Source of the DNA: DSOI01 sp041394885
GTDB taxonomy: Bacteria > Acidobacteriota > Terriglobia > Bryobacterales > Bryobacteraceae
Direction of reading: 5' to 3'
Length of the DNA stretch: 64,000 nucleotides
Assembly: GCA_041394885.1 (NCBI GenBank)
Contig: JAWKHI010000028.1
Location: forward strand, 1-64,000
The position numbers were made by a program, and so were the translations under genes. Numbering within the stretch: the stretch's first letter is position 1; each line of letters starts with the position of its first letter. Positions 61,892 through 64,000 of the stretch are shown here, piece by piece. Below the pieces are notes generated by a model, which worked only from the letters and a program-made list of their open reading frames with translations, was not told the origin of the DNA and ran no database searches.

Positions 61892-64000
61892 TCGGCCGCT
61901 CGGGCGAGACCAGCGGACGCCTCACCGATAACGACGCTCCTTCCATCGCCATCGCGCGCGATAACTCCCGATGGGTCGCCTACCAGGCCTTCAAGCCGGA
62001 CCAGGACGATGTATTCGCGGAACAGCTTTCCGGTGGCCGCCTCACCCTCCACAAAGTAACTACCCGACCGGGCGACATCTACCGCACCGCCGTCGCCCAG
62101 GATAGCGAAGGTAAAGTCTGGGTCGTGTGGTCCGAGCGCCGCGACGACAACTGGGACCTCTACGCGCGCTCCTACGACGGTAACGCCTGGTCCTCGGTCG
62201 CCCGCCTCACCACGGAATCCCAGCCCGACGTCCATCACCGCCTGGCCACCGATTCCGCGGGCCGCCTCCACCTCGTGTGGCAGGGATGGCGCGATAATCG
62301 CGCCGCCATTCTGCACAAAAGCTATAGCGCCGGTGAAGGCTGGTCTGACTCCACCCGAGTCTCCGACCCCGGAGCGCCCAACTGCTGGGAGCCCTCCATC
62401 GCCGTCGGCTCCAACGGATTCCTCCACGTGGCCTGGGATCAATATGGCCCCAACGGCTACGACATCCATCTCCGCACCATGGCGAGTAACGTCTGGCACC
62501 GTTCCGTTGCCGTGGCCACAACTCCCTTGTTTGAAGCCTATCCCTCCGTCACTGTCGATAAGCAGGATCGCGTATGGATCGCCTGGCACGAATCCGGTGT
62601 CAACTGGGGTAAAGACTGGGGTTTTTACTATGACATCAAAGCCCCCGCTACCGGGCTCTATCAATCGCGTAATATTCGCATCGCTGTCTGGGATGGCAGG
62701 CAAATGCGCGAACCTGTCACTCAGCTTGAAAAGTCTCTCCCACCCGATAAGTTCAACTACTACGAGTACCCTCATCTGGTCGCCGACGGCTCCGGCGCTA
62801 TCCATGCTTTCTTCCGCAAACGCACGCCCCAGCAGCACAACGTCTATCCGCGTACGCCCTCCCATCAAGCTCTCTGGGAAATCTATACGTCCACTTGGGA
62901 CGGCGCCAAGTGGTCGAACATGACGCTCGTGCCTTACTCCACCGGCCGCAACGATATGCGCATCGCAACCGCCGTCGACGCTCAGGGCATCGTTCATGCT
63001 GCCTGGCCCACTGACCGCCGCGGTTTCCGCGACATGATCAACACCTTGCCGGATGTGTTTGCCGGCCGTTTCGCTTATGGGGCCGCCGCCTCCGCCGATC
63101 ACCAACTCGCCGCCTACGGCAAGCCCGATGCGCAGCCGGCCACCGTACACACCAACGAATCCGCCGACGTCAGCCGCATGCGCTCCTATACGTATCAGAT
63201 CGGCGCCGAAACGTTGCGCATCTATCGCGGTGACATGCATCGCCACACCGAAATCTCCTGGGATGGTTACAGCGACGGCTCCACCGAAGATACCTACCGC
63301 TACGCCATCGACGCCGCCTCCATGGACTTTCTCGCCATCACCGAGCATAACTTCGGCGTCGAAGACGAATACGACTGGTGGCGCAGCCAGAAGTTCTGCG
63401 ATATCTTCCGCGTCGGGTCCGCCTTCGTACCCCTGTTCGCCTACGAACGCTCGGCTACCTATCCGAACGGACATCGTAATATCGTCTTTCCTTATCGCGG
63501 CGCGCCCGTGCTAGACGTCCAACACTACGAGTGGGCCGATAACTCCGCCAACCGCCGGCAGGGCGCGGAACGCCTGTTCGGCTATCTGCGTAAGTACAAA
63601 GGTCTCGCCATGCCCCACACATCCGCTACCGATATGGGAACGGACTGGCGTGACTATGACCCCGAGGTCGAGCCCGTCGTCGAAATCTACCAGTCTGACC
63701 GGACTAACTATGAATGCGCCGACTGCTGGCGCGCCGCCGACAAGACCAATCGCGCCAAGCAGCCCGGCGGCTACCGCCCAGACGGCTTCGTCTCCAACGC
63801 CTGGAAGAAAGGTTACCGGCTCGGCGTCCAGGCCAGTTCGGACCACCTCGGTGTCCACACGGCCTACTCGATGATCCTCGCGCCCGCCAACAATCGCCAG
63901 GCCCTGGTGGACGCGATCCGCCAGCGCCGGACTTACGGCGCAACCGACAACATTGTCCTTGACTTCCGCCTCATCGACGGCACGCGGGAATATGTCATGG
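61888..64000 (+). CDS. DUF3604-type secreted protein, runs off the window
   Basis: I translated this frame by hand from TTG 61888 to the window end and found no stop in 704 codons. The first roughly 400 residues are a beta-propeller-like series (WVAYQAF, VWVVWSERRDDNWDLY, LHLVWQGWRDNRAAI, LHVAWDQYGPNGYDIH, VWIAWHESG). The DUF3604 part begins near YRGDMHRHTEISWDGYSDG with PHP-like metal residues (HRH, ITEHNF, PHTSATDMG, QASSDH). Such proteins are thought to be metal-dependent phosphoesterase or hydrolase relatives, but no activity is known. It has no leader of its own: the preceding 61400 gene supplies one. The 3' end is outside the window. Confidence 0.8.
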   Translation, partial: MIGRSGETSGRLTDNDAPSIAIARDNSRWVAYQAFKPDQDDVFAEQLSGGRLTLHKVTTRPGDIYRTAVAQDSEGKVWVVWSERRDDNWDLYARSYDGNAWSSVARLTTESQPDVHHRLATDSAGRLHLVWQGWRDNRAAILHKSYSAGEGWSDSTRVSDPGAPNCWEPSIAVGSNGFLHVAWDQYGPNGYDIHLRTMASNVWHRSVAVATTPLFEAYPSVTVDKQDRVWIAWHESGVNWGKDWGFYYDIKAPATGLYQSRNIRIAVWDGRQMREPVTQLEKSLPPDKFNYYEYPHLVADGSGAIHAFFRKRTPQQHNVYPRTPSHQALWEIYTSTWDGAKWSNMTLVPYSTGRNDMRIATAVDAQGIVHAAWPTDRRGFRDMINTLPDVFAGRFAYGAAASADHQLAAYGKPDAQPATVHTNESADVSRMRSYTYQIGAETLRIYRGDMHRHTEISWDGYSDGSTEDTYRYAIDAASMDFLAITEHNFGVEDEYDWWRSQKFCDIFRVGSAFVPLFAYERSATYPNGHRNIVFPYRGAPVLDVQHYEWADNSANRRQGAERLFGYLRKYKGLAMPHTSATDMGTDWRDYDPEVEPVVEIYQSDRTNYECADCWRAADKTNRAKQPGGYRPDGFVSNAWKKGYRLGVQASSDHLGVHTAYSMILAPANNRQALVDAIRQRRTYGATDNIVLDFRLIDGTREYVM

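Noticed and set aside
61834..63474. 546-codon minus-strand frame in the DUF3604 region
   Set aside because: The + strand frame has PHP-type metal motifs and propeller repeats; the minus frame is low in complexity.

Overview
The window looks like a piece of an Acidobacteriota chromosome, most likely Bryobacterales/Solibacter-like. The supporting traits are high GC, the paired DUF1501 and DUF1549/DUF1553 (planctomycete-cytochrome type) genes, an NHL-repeat protein with a Solibacter-type C-terminal domain, an acidobacterial-style TonB-linked barrel, sulfatase, fucosidase and sialidase genes, and enolase-superfamily and DUF3604 proteins. This assignment is inference from gene content; no rRNA gene is present.

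Layout. 0-10.1 kb: secreted hydrolases (exo/endonuclease-phosphatase, PIG-L deacetylase, glycoside hydrolase-like) and the DUF1501/PSCyt pair. 9.64-15.2 kb: a frameshift-rich zone holding the 5' part of the PSCyt gene, an NHL-repeat gene and the 3' end of a membrane glycosyltransferase-like gene. 15.3-23.1 kb: conserved housekeeping genes (uvrC, RidA family, hrcA-grpE-dnaJ). 23.2-28 kb: a predicted seven-bladed secreted propeller protein, a type-5 uracil-DNA glycosylase, a DegT-type aminotransferase and tRNA-Cys. 28.0-32.5 kb: a tightly overlapped argF-argG-argH-argR operon with an exact consensus ARG box in front. 32.5-41.1 kb: sulfatase, TonB-linked barrel, fucosidase and small-metabolite enzymes. 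41.1-44 kb: a membrane protein and a serine hydrolase. 44-47.8 kb: a degenerate patch with a broken quinoprotein dehydrogenase, a LysR relic, a broken NTF2-like gene and a second LysR gene. 47.8-52.2 kb: tRNA-Leu, secG, RraA-like, sialidase and a D-apionate-lactonase-like gene. 52.2-57.7 kb: an unusual operon encoding a P1B-type metal ATPase fused to an HflK-like SPFH domain, a His-rich HflC, a separate HflK and a small membrane-anchored protein. 57.7-64 kb: an O-methyltransferase, a 97-bp tandem repeat, two enolase-superfamily enzymes and a DUF3604 protein that runs off the window.

The most notable item is the ATPase-SPFH operon (52,187-57,697). Its four genes overlap or are 5 bp apart, so the products are probably made together as a membrane complex that couples metal transport to an HflKC-type scaffold or protease regulator. 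The second is strand composition: the + strand is G-rich up to about 41.13 kb and C-rich after 41.17 kb, as expected at a replication terminus or a rearrangement junction. The degenerate LysR patch at 46.1-47.8 kb runs against this trend, which suggests a later insertion. Most broken genes keep recognisable protein sequence in alternating frames, so sequencing or assembly error must be weighed against recent decay. The LysR relic is an exception, because its 3' part is absent.
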